NCBI RefSeq assembly: GCF_013302895.1
Contig: NZ_VJOK01000001.1
Coordinates: 6,822,463-6,886,462, forward strand
Direction: 5' to 3'
Source: Streptomyces albus subsp. chlorinus
GTDB lineage: Bacteria; Actinomycetota; Actinomycetes; Streptomycetales; Streptomycetaceae
DNA length: 64,000 nucleotides
Part shown: positions 8,855-18,658 of the stretch, one piece after another
Layout: each line of letters starts with the position of its first letter
How positions within the stretch are numbered: the first letter of the stretch is position 1
Program-made: the position numbers and the translations under genes
The notes under the pieces: generated by a model
The model's database searches: none
What the model was told of the DNA's origin: nothing
Seen by the model: only the letters and a program-made list of their open reading frames with translations

Positions 8855-9769
8855 GTGGGGCGCTACGACCGACTCAGGTACATCCTCCAACTCGATCCGG
8901 AGCGTGAGGCGCATGTCATCTACCGCCTGATCGCGGCCTACGAGTTCCCCTGGGACATCGCTCGCGCTCTCGAACTCGCCCTGTACCGCACCTACGCCGT
9001 GCCCAGCATCGGCGGGCTGTTGGCGGAGACGGCAGAGCTGACCGACCGTACGCAGAAGCGCTACGACGACACGGCACTCCTGCTCGACGCCGTCGTCGAG
9101 CACGGCTTCGACAGCGTGCACGGGCGCACCGCCATCCGGCGCATCAACCAGATGCATCGCTGCTACGACATCTCCAATGAGGACATGCGCTATGTGCTGT
9201 GCACGTTCGTTGTCATGCCGAAGAGATGGCTCGACTCCTACGGCTGGCGGCGACTGACAGAGCATGAGCTGCGCGCGGTCGCCCAGTACTACCGCACGCT
9301 CGGACGGCACATGGGCATCCAGGACGTACCGCGCGACTACGAGGAGTTCGAACGGTTCCTCGACGAGTACGAGGAGGCGCACTTCGGCTGGGACGAAGGG
9401 GGCCGGAGAGTCTCGGACTCCACGCTCGACCTGATGGCCTCGTGGTATCCGCGGCCTCTCGCGCCCCTGGTGCGCGGCGCCAGTCTCGCTCTGCTGGACG
9501 ACTCGCTGCTGAGGGCGTTCCGCTACCCGGAACCGCATCCCGCCGCCCGTCGGCTGACACGCGGTGCACTGCGGTTCCGGGCCCGTACCGTGCGATTGCT
9601 GCCGCCTCGCCGCAGCCCGCACTTCGGCCGGCAGAACCCGGAGATCAGGAGCTACCCCGGCTATCCGGAGGGCTACCGGGTAGCGGACTTGGGCACCTTC
9701 CCGGGCCGGGGCGGCTCCGGCCTGCCTGCCTGCCCCGTACCGCACTCGACCGACCAGCCACCTGAGTGA
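8855..9769 (+). CDS. Oxygenase MpaB family protein (DUF2236-type)
   Basis: 304 residues from GTG 8855. The sequence has the feel of the MpaB/rubber-oxygenase superfamily of haem-binding proteins: AHVIYRLIAAYEFPWDIARA near the N-terminus, HGRTAIRRINQMHRCYDI near residues 90-107, then DMRYVLCTFVVMPKRWL and the typical WRRLTEHEL. Members of the wider family include latex-clearing proteins and the fungal MpaB oxygenase; most bacterial members are uncharacterised. The Arg/Pro-rich C-terminal 50 residues look disordered. The next gene is convergent. Family assignment is fairly confident; the reaction is unknown. Confidence 0.75.
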   Translation: MGRYDRLRYILQLDPEREAHVIYRLIAAYEFPWDIARALELALYRTYAVPSIGGLLAETAELTDRTQKRYDDTALLLDAVVEHGFDSVHGRTAIRRINQMHRCYDISNEDMRYVLCTFVVMPKRWLDSYGWRRLTEHELRAVAQYYRTLGRHMGIQDVPRDYEEFERFLDEYEEAHFGWDEGGRRVSDSTLDLMASWYPRPLAPLVRGASLALLDDSLLRAFRYPEPHPAARRLTRGALRFRARTVRLLPPRRSPHFGRQNPEIRSYPGYPEGYRVADLGTFPGRGGSGLPACPVPHSTDQPPE

Positions 9770-9843
9770 GAGGGCTCCCCGTCACGCTCCGAGGGCGGGT
9801 CCGGCTGCGAGGGCCGCCGCCCGCGCGGCCTTCCTGGTTCGGC

Positions 9844-10452
9844 CTACTCCCGTACCGCCAGCGCCAGATACCGGTCGTCCTCGTCCACGTAGGACACAAG
9901 ACGCCAGCCGGTCGCCGCGAGCAGTGCGCGGAGTCTCGGTTCGGCCCGGATGTCGTCCGCGGTGATCTGCCGCCCCTGGCGGGCAGCCAGTGCGGCGCGG
10001 CCCACCGGGTGGAACAGCGCGAGACGCCCTTGCGGCCTTACGACGCGGGCCAGTTCGCGCAGCCCGGTCTCCGGTCCCGGGAGGTGGGAGATGAGACCCG
10101 CACCGAAGACCGCGTCCAGGGACCCGTCCCGCAGTGGCAGGCGGGCGACGTCCGTGAGCAGGAGAGAGGCACTCCGCGCGCGCCCGGCCGTCACGACCTG
10201 CCGCAGCATCGCCGGGGTGAGGTCGGCTCCGAGGACCGTACCGTCCGGGCCCACCGCGGTGCGGAGCAGGGGAAGCGCCCGACCGGTGCCGCAGCCGGCG
10301 TCCAGGACCGTCTCGCCGGGCCGCAGGCCCACCTCGGCGATGGCAGCGGCATAGGCGGGACCGTCTTCGGGGAAACGGGCGTCCCAGCGTGCGGCCCTCT
10401 CGGTGAAGAACTCCCGTACGGCGCGCCGGTCGTCGGTCAAGTCGTGTGTCAT
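9844..10452 (-). CDS. SAM-dependent class I methyltransferase
   Basis: 202 residues. The SAM-binding motif I is VLDAGCGTGRALPLL near residues 48-62, followed by GADLTPAMLRQ (motif II region), TDVARLPLRDGSLDAVF (motif III) and the ARVVRPQGRLALF strand. This is the standard Rossmann-like class I methyltransferase pattern of the UbiE/Methyltransf_11 type. Start ATG 10452 has GAGGGG upstream. The substrate is not predictable from sequence or neighbours. Confidence 0.87.
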   Translation of the reverse strand: MTHDLTDDRRAVREFFTERAARWDARFPEDGPAYAAAIAEVGLRPGETVLDAGCGTGRALPLLRTAVGPDGTVLGADLTPAMLRQVVTAGRARSASLLLTDVARLPLRDGSLDAVFGAGLISHLPGPETGLRELARVVRPQGRLALFHPVGRAALAARQGRQITADDIRAEPRLRALLAATGWRLVSYVDEDDRYLALAVRE

Positions 10453-10645
10453 CCCCTCATCCTCGCTCTTCCGTCGTACGCTCGGGATCCGTCGGAGGCC
10501 GGTCGTCCGCAACAATCCGGTGATACGGCTGTGACAGGAGCGACAGGGGTGTAACTGTGCGCAACTGAACTGGACCTTATGGTTGCTGACGGTGCTCTCG
10601 TGGGTAAGGGTGGCACGGCAGATGCCGAGACAAAGGGGGCGCGGG

Positions 10646-11038
10646 GTGGCACTGAACACGGGACTCGACTGGTTGCTGGACGACCTCACGAAGCGGATCT
10701 CGTCGGTCCGGCATGCGCTGGTCCTCTCCACCGACGGACTCGTGACAGGTAGCAGTCAGGAACTCGATCGCGAGGACGCCGAGCATCTGGCAGCGGTCTC
10801 CTCCGGCCTGCACAGCCTCGCCAAGGGATCCGGCCAGTACTTCAAGGCGGGCCGGGTTCGCCAGACCATGATCGAGTTCGACGAGGGCGTGCTCTTCGTG
10901 ACGGCGGCGGGCGACGGCAGTTGTCTGTGTGTCCTGACGGGAGCCGAAGCCGACATCGGCCAGGTCGCCTACGAGATGACGCTGCTGGTCAACCGGGTCG
11001 GGGAACACCTCGGAGTCGCCGTGCGAAACGGCCACTGA
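10646..11038 (+). CDS. Roadblock/LC7 domain protein
   Basis: 130 residues from GTG 10646 with a GGGGGC ribosome site. LDWLLDDLTKRISSVRHALVLSTDGLVTGSS at the N-terminus and GDGSCLCVLTGAEADIGQVAYEM in the middle match the roadblock/LC7 fold of the Streptomyces conservon CvnB/RarB proteins (quoted segments are separated by other residues in the protein). Those usually sit between a histidine kinase-like CvnA and a DUF742 CvnC with a CvnD GTPase. Here none of those partners is adjacent, so it is an orphan. It may serve as a regulator of a small GTPase encoded elsewhere. Confidence 0.85.
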   Translation: MALNTGLDWLLDDLTKRISSVRHALVLSTDGLVTGSSQELDREDAEHLAAVSSGLHSLAKGSGQYFKAGRVRQTMIEFDEGVLFVTAAGDGSCLCVLTGAEADIGQVAYEMTLLVNRVGEHLGVAVRNGH

Positions 11039-11139
11039 CCTGCGATTCCTCAAGTTATCCACAGGCCCGGCGGGAACGGGCTCGAGAGGCTATCGTCGTC
11101 TTCACGCAAGGTGATCGAGCACTCACGGGGGAAGACGAC

Positions 11140-12219
11140 ATGCGAGAGAAGTCAGCTGGGCGCCGTTCGGCGGCGCCCGTCCCGCACGGGGACGGCGTGG
11201 CGCCGCGCACAGCCGCCATGGAACTGGGACTGCGGCTACGGGAATTCGAGTTGGCCGTACAGATCGACGAGGTGCGCACCGTGCCAGGGGCATCCGGTGG
11301 TGCCCGCAGGGTGCCACGGGAAGAGCTGGAGAGGATCAGGAACGCTCCGGACTTCCCCGGCGGGCTGCGTGAACGGCTGCGTGTCATGGGAGCGCAGGAG
11401 GCGTCCGAGCTGCTGGACATCAACCCCTCCCGCTTCGCCCGCCTCGCGAGGGCGGGATGCTTCAGTCCGGTCGGCTTCTACCTGAACCGGTACCGAACCC
11501 TGGTCTGGCTCTACCTGGCCGACGAGCTGCGGGATTTCGCGGAGAATCACGCCCCGCTGCTGACCGGACGCCTTCCCCAGGGCATGCGGACCGCACTGGA
11601 GGCAGGTGCCGACCACCGGGCCCGCAACTGGCGCACGAGGCGGGTTCGGCAGCTGATCCGGCACGCGGCGGGCCCCTGGGAGCGGGTCGCCGCCCGGGCG
11701 AGCGTGCTGGACGACGAGATCCTGGCCGAGACCGTGCCCGACCCCGGCGAACGGGCCAGGCTGAGGGCACTGCGCCCTCGCTTGCTGGAGACACGCACGG
11801 AGTCTCGGAGCAGCCGGGCACTGCTGGAAGAACTGTGCCTGGCCGAAGGGGAGGAGGAAATCCGATGGCACCGACTGATGCTGGACGCCGAACTGGAGGC
11901 GGCCAGGGCATCGGAACTGCCGGGGACCTCGGGCATCACGGGCTACCCCGCCGCACTCACTCCCGCTGATCCCCATCTCCTGTCTCACCGCGAACATCTC
12001 CCGTCCCACGGGGAACGGGCGGTGCTCCTGGGCGGTCCCGGAGAGCAAGCCGAGTCGGCGGACGAGGAGATCTTCCACCCCCGGCCGGGCCGGGAACACC
12101 GGCCCGATCCCGCTTCAGCACGCCCCGTCACGAGGAAGCCCGGCGCGGCCGCCTCCCGCCGGCGCTGGTATCTCCTGGGACGCCGCAAGCCCAAGCCCGC
12201 GGCGCGTCCGGCACAGTGA
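11140..12219 (+). CDS. Streptomyces-type hypothetical protein with helix-turn-helix-like N-terminus
   Basis: 359 residues from ATG 11140. The first part contains MELGLRLREFELAVQIDEVR and an internal MGAQEASELLDINPSRFARL, which resembles an excisionase/MerR-like helix-turn-helix turn. The middle is Arg/Glu-rich and helical. The last 120 residues are low-complexity and Pro/His/Arg-rich, ending in a basic tail. It resembles a family restricted to Streptomyces (possibly the one called DUF6397, not certain). It converges with the thioesterase gene with only 12 bases between the stops. No function assigned. Confidence 0.65.
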   Translation: MREKSAGRRSAAPVPHGDGVAPRTAAMELGLRLREFELAVQIDEVRTVPGASGGARRVPREELERIRNAPDFPGGLRERLRVMGAQEASELLDINPSRFARLARAGCFSPVGFYLNRYRTLVWLYLADELRDFAENHAPLLTGRLPQGMRTALEAGADHRARNWRTRRVRQLIRHAAGPWERVAARASVLDDEILAETVPDPGERARLRALRPRLLETRTESRSSRALLEELCLAEGEEEIRWHRLMLDAELEAARASELPGTSGITGYPAALTPADPHLLSHREHLPSHGERAVLLGGPGEQAESADEEIFHPRPGREHRPDPASARPVTRKPGAAASRRRWYLLGRRKPKPAARPAQ

Positions 12220-12231
12220 CCAGACGTCCGC

Positions 12232-13140
12232 CTAGGAAGGGTCCTGCGAAGAACGGGACTCTTTACGCTCGTCGGAGTGCGGGCGGAACAGTCCCTCCTG
12301 CATGACGGACACGATCAGCCTGCCCTCACGGGCATAGATCTGACCCCGGGCGAGTCCTCGCGCGCCGGTCGCGATGGGGGATTCCTGCTCGTAGAGGAAC
12401 CACTCATCGGCACGGAACGGCCGATGGAACCACATGGCGTGATCCAGCGAGGCGGTATCGAAGTTCCGCGGCCCCCACAGCGGTTCGACAGGGAGACGGA
12501 CGGCGTCGAGGAGAGTCATGTCACTGGCATAGGTCAGCGCGCAGGTGTGCACGAGAGGATCGTCCCCGAGCGACCCGATCGCGCGCATCCACACCGCGCT
12601 GCGCGGTTCCACCCCCGCCAGCTGGGACGGACTCCAGCGCAGCCGCTCCACATAGCGCAGGTCGAACGCCTGACGGCGCGCCATGCGCTCCAACGGAACA
12701 GGAAGCGAACCCAGGTGGGCCCGGATCTCGTCCGCCAGCTTCGGCAGGCTCTCCGGATCGGGCACCTCGGGCATCGGCAACTGGTGCTCGAACCCGGGCT
12801 CCCGCACATGGAAGGAGGCGGTCAGATTGAAGATGACACGACCGCGCTGGACGGCGACGACACGGCGTGTGGTGAACGAACGGCCGTCCCTGACCCGCTC
12901 CACCTGGTACACGATCGGCACGCCCGGAATGCCGGGCCGCAGGAAGTACGCGTGCAAGGAGTGGACGGGCCGCTCGTCGTCCACAGTCCGGCCCGCCGCC
13001 ACCAGTGCCTGCCCGGCCACCTGCCCGCCGAAGACCCGCTGGAGCGATTCTTGGGGGCTGTCACCCCGGAAGATGTTGAGGTCGATCTCCTCGAGGTCCA
13101 ACAGGTCCACGAGGCGTTCCGCAGGGCTGGGCCCGGTCAT
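12232..13140 (-). CDS. tesB: Acyl-CoA thioesterase II
   Basis: 302 residues with the double hotdog layout of TesB. The N-terminal half shows FRGDSPQESLQRVFGGQVAGQ and VHSLHAYFLRPG (separate blocks of the first hotdog); the C-terminal half shows LTYASDMTLLD and NFDTASLDHAMWFHRPF, which hold the conserved Asp and the SLDHAMWFHR signature. The enzyme hydrolyses acyl-CoA thioesters in the cytoplasm. It lies just downstream of the Ski2-like helicase, with 52 bases between, and might be co-transcribed with it, but the functions are unrelated. Confidence 0.93.
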   Translation of the reverse strand: MTGPSPAERLVDLLDLEEIDLNIFRGDSPQESLQRVFGGQVAGQALVAAGRTVDDERPVHSLHAYFLRPGIPGVPIVYQVERVRDGRSFTTRRVVAVQRGRVIFNLTASFHVREPGFEHQLPMPEVPDPESLPKLADEIRAHLGSLPVPLERMARRQAFDLRYVERLRWSPSQLAGVEPRSAVWMRAIGSLGDDPLVHTCALTYASDMTLLDAVRLPVEPLWGPRNFDTASLDHAMWFHRPFRADEWFLYEQESPIATGARGLARGQIYAREGRLIVSVMQEGLFRPHSDERKESRSSQDPS

Positions 13141-13192
13141 CTCGTGCGTTCCTTCCTCGCGGCCAGGGGGCCGGCCGCGTTCGGCGCCGCGC

Positions 13193-15721
13193 TCACATCG
13201 GGCCCACGTCGGTCACCTTGACCACCGCGCGGCCCTCCTCGTCCGAGGCGACCAGGTCAACCTCGGCCGAGATACCCCAGTCATGATCACCACGCGGGTC
13301 GGCGAAGGTCTGCCGGACACGCCACAGCCGGTCCTCGGGAACCTCCTCGATCCGCAGCAGTCGTGGCCCGCGGGCGTCCGGCCCCGTGCCCAGCTCGTCG
13401 TACTCGTCCCAGTAGGGGTCCATGGCCTCGGCCCAGGCGTTCTCGTCCCAGCCGTCGTCCCCGTCCATCTCGCCCAGCTCGGCGAAGCGGTCGAGCGCCG
13501 CCAGCTCCACCCGGCGGAACATCGCGTTGCGCACCAGCACCCGGAAGGCACGCGGGTTCGCCGTGACGGGCTTGACCTGGTCGGCGCGCTCCTGGGCCTC
13601 CTCCGCCGTCTCGTCCTCCGGATTCGCCAGCTGCTCCCACTCGTCCAGCAGACTGGAGTCGACCTGCCGCACCATCTCGCCGAGCCACTCGATGATGTCC
13701 TGGAAGTCTTCCGACTTGAGGTCGTCGGGGACGGTGTGCTCCAGGGCCTTGTAGGCGCTCGCCAGGTAGCGCAGCACGATGCCCTCGGTACGGGCGAGTT
13801 CGTAGAAGGAGACGAACTCACTGAAGGTCATCGCCCGTTCGTACATGTCGCGGACGACCGACTTGGGGGAGAGGAGGTGGTCACCGACCCACGGGTGGGA
13901 CTTGCGGTAGAGCCCGTAGGCGTGGAAGAGCAGCTCCTCCAGCGGCTGGGGGTAGCTGATGTCCATCAGCCGCTCCATCCGCTCCTCGTACTCGATCCCG
14001 TCGGCCTTCATCTGGGCGACCGCCTCGCCCTTGGCCTTGTTCGTCTGCGCGGCCAGGATCTGCCGCGGGTCGTCCAGCGTGGACTCGACGACGGAGACCA
14101 TGTCCAGCGCGTAGGAGGGCGACTCGGGGTCCAGCAGCTCGAAGGCCGCGAGCGCGAAGGTGGAGAGCGGCTGGTTGAGCGCGAAGTCCTGCTGGAGGTC
14201 GACGGTCAGCCGGATCGTGCGGCCCTCGGCGTCCGGCTCGTCCAGCCGCTCCACGATGCCGCCGTCCAGGAGGGACCGGTAGATCGCGATCGCACGGCGG
14301 ATGTGCCGCAGCTGGGAACGGCGGTCCTCGTGGTTGTCCTCCAGCAGCCGGCGCATCTGCGTGAAGGCGTCACCAGGACGCGCGATCACGGAGAGCAGCA
14401 TCGCGTGGGTCACCCGGAAGCGGGACGTGAGCGGCTCCGGCTCCGAGGCGATGAGCTTCTCGAAAGTCTGCTGACTCCAGTTGACGAAGCCCTCGGGCGC
14501 CTTCTTCCGGACGACCTTCCGGCGCTTCTTCGGGTCGTCTCCCGCCTTGGCGAGCGCCTTCTCGTTCTCGATCACGTGCTCCGGGGCCTGTGCGACGACG
14601 AGTCCCGAGGTGTCGAAGCCCGCGCGGCCGGCCCGGCCCGCGATCTGATGGAACTCGCGGGCACGCAGCGTACGCACCCGGTTGCCGTCGTACTTGGTGA
14701 GCGCGGTGAACAGCACGGTGCGGATGGGCACATTGACGCCGACGCCGAGGGTGTCCGTACCGCAGATGACCTTGAGCAGCCCCGCCTGCGCCAGCCGCTC
14801 CACCAGCCTCCGGTACTTCGGCAGCATCCCCGCGTGGTGCACCCCGATGCCGTGCCGTACGTACCGCGAGAGGTTGCGGCCGAATTTCGTGGTGAAACGG
14901 AAGTTGCCGATGACCTTGGCGATCTCGTCCTTCTCCGCGCGGGTCGCCATGTTGATGCTCATGAGCGCCTGCGCCCGCTCCACGGCCTGCGCCTGGGTGA
15001 AGTGCACGATGTAGACCGGCGCCTGGCGGGTCTCCAGCAGCTCCGTGAGCGTCTCGGTGAGCGTGGTGGTGCGGTAGTCGTAGCTCAGCGGCACCGGCCG
15101 GGTCGCCGAGCGGACCACAGCGGTGGGACGGCCGGTGCGGCGGGTGAGGTCCTTCTCGAAGCGTGTGACGTCACCCAGCGTCGCCGACATCAGGATGAAC
15201 TGGGCCTGCGGCAGCTCCAGCAGCGGGATCTGCCACGCCCAGCCACGGTCGGGCTCGGCGTAGAAATGGAACTCGTCCATCACCACCTGGCCGATGTCGG
15301 CGTCCGCCCCGTCGCGCAGCGCGATCGAGGCGAGCACCTCCGCGGTGCAGCAGATGACGGGGGCGTCGGCGTTGACCGAGGCGTCTCCGGTGAGCATGCC
15401 GACGTTCTCGGTGCCGAACAGCTTGCACAGGTCGAAGAACTTCTCCGAGACCAGCGCCTTGATCGGCGCGGTGTAGAAGGTGACCTTGTCCTGCGCGAGC
15501 GCGGCGAAGTGAGCACCCGCCGCGACCAGGCTCTTGCCGGACCCCGTCGGTGTCGAGAGGATCACGTTCGCCCCCGACACCACCTCGATGAGCGCTTCCT
15601 CCTGGGCGGGATAGAGCGAGATGCCCCGCTCTTCCGCCCACCCCGAGAAGGACTCGAAGAGGGCATCGGGATCGGCGTCACTCGGCATCTGGTCGATAAG
15701 GGTGGCTGTCACGCCCCCCAT
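13193..15721 (-). CDS. Ski2-like DEAD/DEAH-box RNA helicase (DUF3516 C-terminus)
   Basis: 842 residues. Walker A is STPTGSGKS at residues 56-64, motif II is DEFH at 149-152 (a DExH variant), motif III is LMSATLGD and motif VI reads HQIAGRAGRAGFD. The DEFH box, the QIAGRAGR motif and the long C-terminal domain match the actinobacterial group annotated as DUF3516-domain RNA helicases, relatives of Ski2/HelY. Expected to unwind RNA in processing or decay. The C-terminal region from about residue 450 is helical and acidic, typical for the group. Confidence 0.9.
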   Translation of the reverse strand: MGGVTATLIDQMPSDADPDALFESFSGWAEERGISLYPAQEEALIEVVSGANVILSTPTGSGKSLVAAGAHFAALAQDKVTFYTAPIKALVSEKFFDLCKLFGTENVGMLTGDASVNADAPVICCTAEVLASIALRDGADADIGQVVMDEFHFYAEPDRGWAWQIPLLELPQAQFILMSATLGDVTRFEKDLTRRTGRPTAVVRSATRPVPLSYDYRTTTLTETLTELLETRQAPVYIVHFTQAQAVERAQALMSINMATRAEKDEIAKVIGNFRFTTKFGRNLSRYVRHGIGVHHAGMLPKYRRLVERLAQAGLLKVICGTDTLGVGVNVPIRTVLFTALTKYDGNRVRTLRAREFHQIAGRAGRAGFDTSGLVVAQAPEHVIENEKALAKAGDDPKKRRKVVRKKAPEGFVNWSQQTFEKLIASEPEPLTSRFRVTHAMLLSVIARPGDAFTQMRRLLEDNHEDRRSQLRHIRRAIAIYRSLLDGGIVERLDEPDAEGRTIRLTVDLQQDFALNQPLSTFALAAFELLDPESPSYALDMVSVVESTLDDPRQILAAQTNKAKGEAVAQMKADGIEYEERMERLMDISYPQPLEELLFHAYGLYRKSHPWVGDHLLSPKSVVRDMYERAMTFSEFVSFYELARTEGIVLRYLASAYKALEHTVPDDLKSEDFQDIIEWLGEMVRQVDSSLLDEWEQLANPEDETAEEAQERADQVKPVTANPRAFRVLVRNAMFRRVELAALDRFAELGEMDGDDGWDENAWAEAMDPYWDEYDELGTGPDARGPRLLRIEEVPEDRLWRVRQTFADPRGDHDWGISAEVDLVASDEEGRAVVKVTDVGPM

Positions 15722-15899
15722 ACTGCCTGCTGTTCCGGCCGATCAGGGAACCGGTGGGCTCCCGATGATCACCGGACGCTACGCTGTGTTGCCGAACGGG
15801 TGTCAGGCCCGGACGGGAGCAGCGCGGGGGCGCGGGGCGCAGGCCGGGCCGCGGGGCCGCGAGAGTCGCGAGGTAGCAGAGGACAGGGCGGGGATACGC

Positions 15900-16694
15900 A
15901 TGATGGGACCGGCGCACTCGCTGTCGGGAGCCGCCGCCTGGCTCGGCCTGGGAGCCGCCGTGGCTGCGGCGGGCCACCCGATGCCCTGGCCTGTGGTCGT
16001 GGTCGGCGCACTCCTGTGCGCGGGGGCGGCGCTTGCCCCGGACCTGGATCAGAAGTCCGCGACCATCTCGCGCGCATTCGGGCCTCTCTCGCACGCCTTG
16101 TGCGGAGTGATCGACAAGCTCTCCACGGCCGTCTACAACGGCACCCGCGCCCGAGGCGAACGGCACCGCTCCGGAGGACACCGCACCCTCACCCACACCT
16201 GGCCCTGGGCGCTCTTCATCGGGGCGGGGTTCGCGGCGGCGGCCGCCTTCTGGGGCCGCTGGGCGGTGCTGGTCATACTCTTCATCCACATGGTCCTTGC
16301 CGTGGAGGGCCTGCTGTGGCGGATGGCCAGGGTCTCCAGCGACGTCCTGGTGTGGCTCCTGGGAGCCGCCTGCGCCTGGATTCTGGCAGGCGTGCTGGAA
16401 GAGCCGGGCAACGGCGCCGACTGGCTGTTCTCCGGCGACGGCCAGGAGTACCTGTGGATGGGCCTGCCCATCGCCCTGGGCGCCATGGTGCACAACATCG
16501 GGGACGCCCTGACGGTCTCCGGCTGCCCGATCATGTGGCCGATACCCATAGCGGGCAAGCGGTGGTATCCGCTGGGCACCCCCCGCTTCATGCGTTTCCG
16601 CGCGGGCGCCTGGGTCGAGAACGCCGTGCTGATGCCCGCCTTCATGGTGCTGGGCGGCGCGGGCAGCCTCGTCGCCCTCGGCTTCATAGGCTGA
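15900..16694 (+). CDS. YdjM-like membrane metal-dependent hydrolase (DUF457)
   Basis: 264 residues from ATG 15900. It begins with MMGPAHSLSGAAAWLGLG, which carries the conserved histidine of this family near the membrane surface, then APDLDQKSATISRAFGPLSH and HRSGGHRTLTHTWPWALF. The H-S/D-L-D and H-R-x-x-T-H motifs are the metal ligands of the YdjM/DUF457 membrane hydrolases. Four to six membrane segments are visible. Escherichia coli YdjM is a LexA-regulated membrane protein of unknown substrate; no LexA box was noted here. It converges with the ABC exporter operon. Confidence 0.85.
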   Translation: MMGPAHSLSGAAAWLGLGAAVAAAGHPMPWPVVVVGALLCAGAALAPDLDQKSATISRAFGPLSHALCGVIDKLSTAVYNGTRARGERHRSGGHRTLTHTWPWALFIGAGFAAAAAFWGRWAVLVILFIHMVLAVEGLLWRMARVSSDVLVWLLGAACAWILAGVLEEPGNGADWLFSGDGQEYLWMGLPIALGAMVHNIGDALTVSGCPIMWPIPIAGKRWYPLGTPRFMRFRAGAWVENAVLMPAFMVLGGAGSLVALGFIG

Positions 16695-16804
16695 GGCTTC
16701 CCCTCACACGCAGGTGCTTCGTCCCGGTGCCGGGGCGCCGCCGCGCGTTCTCGCGGGACGGCAGCACCCCGGAGCCTCGGCACGGGGCGCCGGCGGCGTC
16801 CGGC

Positions 16805-18658
16805 TCACCCGTGCCAGGAACGCCACAGGGCCGCGTACGGGCCCTGGGCGGCGACCAGGGCGTCGTGGCTGCCCAGTTCACTGATGCGCCCGTTCTCCAC
16901 CACGGCGATGACGTCCGCGTCGTGGGCGGTGTGCAGCCGGTGGGCGATCGCGACCACCGTGCGCCCTTCGAGCACCTGTCCCAGCGACCGTTCCAGGTGC
17001 CGTGCGGCGCGCGGATCGAGCAGCGAGGTCGCCTCGTCGAGGACCAGCGTGTGCGGGTCGGCGAGCACCAGACGGGCCAGCGCGATCTGCTGGGCCTGTG
17101 CCGGGGTGATGGCCAGCCCGCCGGAACCGACCTCGGTGTCCAGCCCGTTCGGGAGCCCCGTGGCCCAGTCGTCCGCGTTCACCGCACCCAGCGCGGCCCA
17201 CAGCTCGGCGTCGTCCGCGCCGGGGCGTGCCAGCAGGAGGTTGTCGCGCAGGGCGCCGACGAAGACGTGGTGCTCCTGGTTGACAAGCGCCACATGGCGG
17301 CGGACCTCTTCCGCGCGCATCTCGCTCAGCCGCGCTCCGCCGAGTGTGACCTCGCCGCGGCGAGGTCCGTAGATACCGGCGAGCAGCCGCCCCAGTGTCG
17401 ACTTGCCGGCCCCGGACGGCCCCACCAGTGCGACTCTGCTGCCCGGGGCCACGTCGAGCGTGACACCGTGCAGGACGTCCACGTCGGGCAGGTAGCCGAA
17501 GCGTACGTCGGTGGCGCGCATGGCCTTGTCCTGGGGCGCGAGCCCACTGGTGCCGTCGTCGGGTTCGATCTCCCGCACCCCCACCAGCCGGGCGAGCGAG
17601 ACCTGGGCGACCTGGAGTTCGTCGTACCAGCGCAGGATCAGCCCGACCGGTTCCACCAGCATCTGCGCGAGCAGGGCCCCGGTCGTCAGCTGGCCGACGC
17701 TGATCCATCCCTCGAGGACGAAGACGCCACCCAGCAGCAGCACACCGCCGATGATCAGCATGTTGCTGAGATTGATGGTGGGAAAGAGCACGGTGCGCAG
17801 CCACATCGTCCGCCGCTCCCACGCCGTCCACTCGGCGATCCGCCGCTCGGAGAGCGCGATCCTGCGGGCACCCAGCCTGTGCGCCTCCACCGTGCGGCCG
17901 GCGTCCACCGTCTCCGCCAGGGCAGCGGCGACGGCCGCGTAGCCGGCCGCCTCGGCGCGGTAGGCGTGCGGTGCGCGCCGGAAGTACCACCGGCAGCCGA
18001 CCAGGAGCACGGGCAGGGCGAGGACCACGGCCAATGCCAGCGGAGGAGCGGTGACGCACAGTGCCCCGACCAGCAGCGCCGTCCACACCAGGCCGACGGC
18101 CAGCTGGGGGACGGCCTTGCGCATGGCCTCGGCCAGCCGGTCGATGTCGGTGGTGATCCGGGAGAGCAGGTCGCCCGTCCCCGCCCGCTCCAGGACGCCG
18201 GGCGGCAGGCCGACGGAGCGGACGAGGAAGTCCTCCCTCAGGTCCGCCAGCATCTCCTCGCCCAGCATGGCGCCGCGCAGCCGGACCTGCTGGGTGAAGA
18301 CCGTCTGCACGAGCAGCGCCACGGCGAACAGGGCGGTTATCCGGCCCAGCCGCAGGTCTCGGTCTCCTGCCGCGAGGTCGTCGACGACCTCGCCCAGCAG
18401 CCGCGGTCCGACCATGGAGGCGATGACGGCCACGCTGTTCACGGTGACGAGCAGCAGGAAGGTGCGCCTGTGGCGCCGCAGCAGCGCACGGACATAGGAA
18501 CGGACGGTCGCCGGCGTACCGACCGGAAGGATGGTGACGTCCTCCGGAGCCGAGGGGTCGTAGGCGGGTTCGGGCACGCCGAACCGCCGTGCGCCCCGCA
18601 CCCGGGTCCCGGCTGCTGGTCGGCTCCCCGACTTCAGCCGGGTGCTCTGGGAACTCAC
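16805..18658 (-). CDS. ABC exporter subunit (TMD-NBD), partner with degenerate signature motif
   Basis: 617 residues: an N-terminal six-helix type IV ABC exporter membrane domain, then a nucleotide-binding domain. Walker A (GPSGAGKST, near 413-421), Walker B with catalytic glutamate (TLVLDEATS, near 535) and the H-loop (IAHRLH, near 570) are intact. The signature motif is not: where LSGGQ is expected the sequence reads ITPAQAQQIALAR near residue 514. The start overlaps the stop of the upstream exporter half by four bases, so the two halves are co-translated and should form a heterodimer. The substrate is unknown; the nearest families export drugs or peptides. Confidence 0.92.
   Translation of the reverse strand: MSSQSTRLKSGSRPAAGTRVRGARRFGVPEPAYDPSAPEDVTILPVGTPATVRSYVRALLRRHRRTFLLLVTVNSVAVIASMVGPRLLGEVVDDLAAGDRDLRLGRITALFAVALLVQTVFTQQVRLRGAMLGEEMLADLREDFLVRSVGLPPGVLERAGTGDLLSRITTDIDRLAEAMRKAVPQLAVGLVWTALLVGALCVTAPPLALAVVLALPVLLVGCRWYFRRAPHAYRAEAAGYAAVAAALAETVDAGRTVEAHRLGARRIALSERRIAEWTAWERRTMWLRTVLFPTINLSNMLIIGGVLLLGGVFVLEGWISVGQLTTGALLAQMLVEPVGLILRWYDELQVAQVSLARLVGVREIEPDDGTSGLAPQDKAMRATDVRFGYLPDVDVLHGVTLDVAPGSRVALVGPSGAGKSTLGRLLAGIYGPRRGEVTLGGARLSEMRAEEVRRHVALVNQEHHVFVGALRDNLLLARPGADDAELWAALGAVNADDWATGLPNGLDTEVGSGGLAITPAQAQQIALARLVLADPHTLVLDEATSLLDPRAARHLERSLGQVLEGRTVVAIAHRLHTAHDADVIAVVENGRISELGSHDALVAAQGPYAALWRSWHG

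Noticed and set aside
8733..9745. Upstream extension of the minus-strand frame ending at 7931
   Set aside because: The frame stays open across the divergent oxygenase gene, but GTG 8716 with GGGGAGG is a natural start and the extension is antisense sequence.
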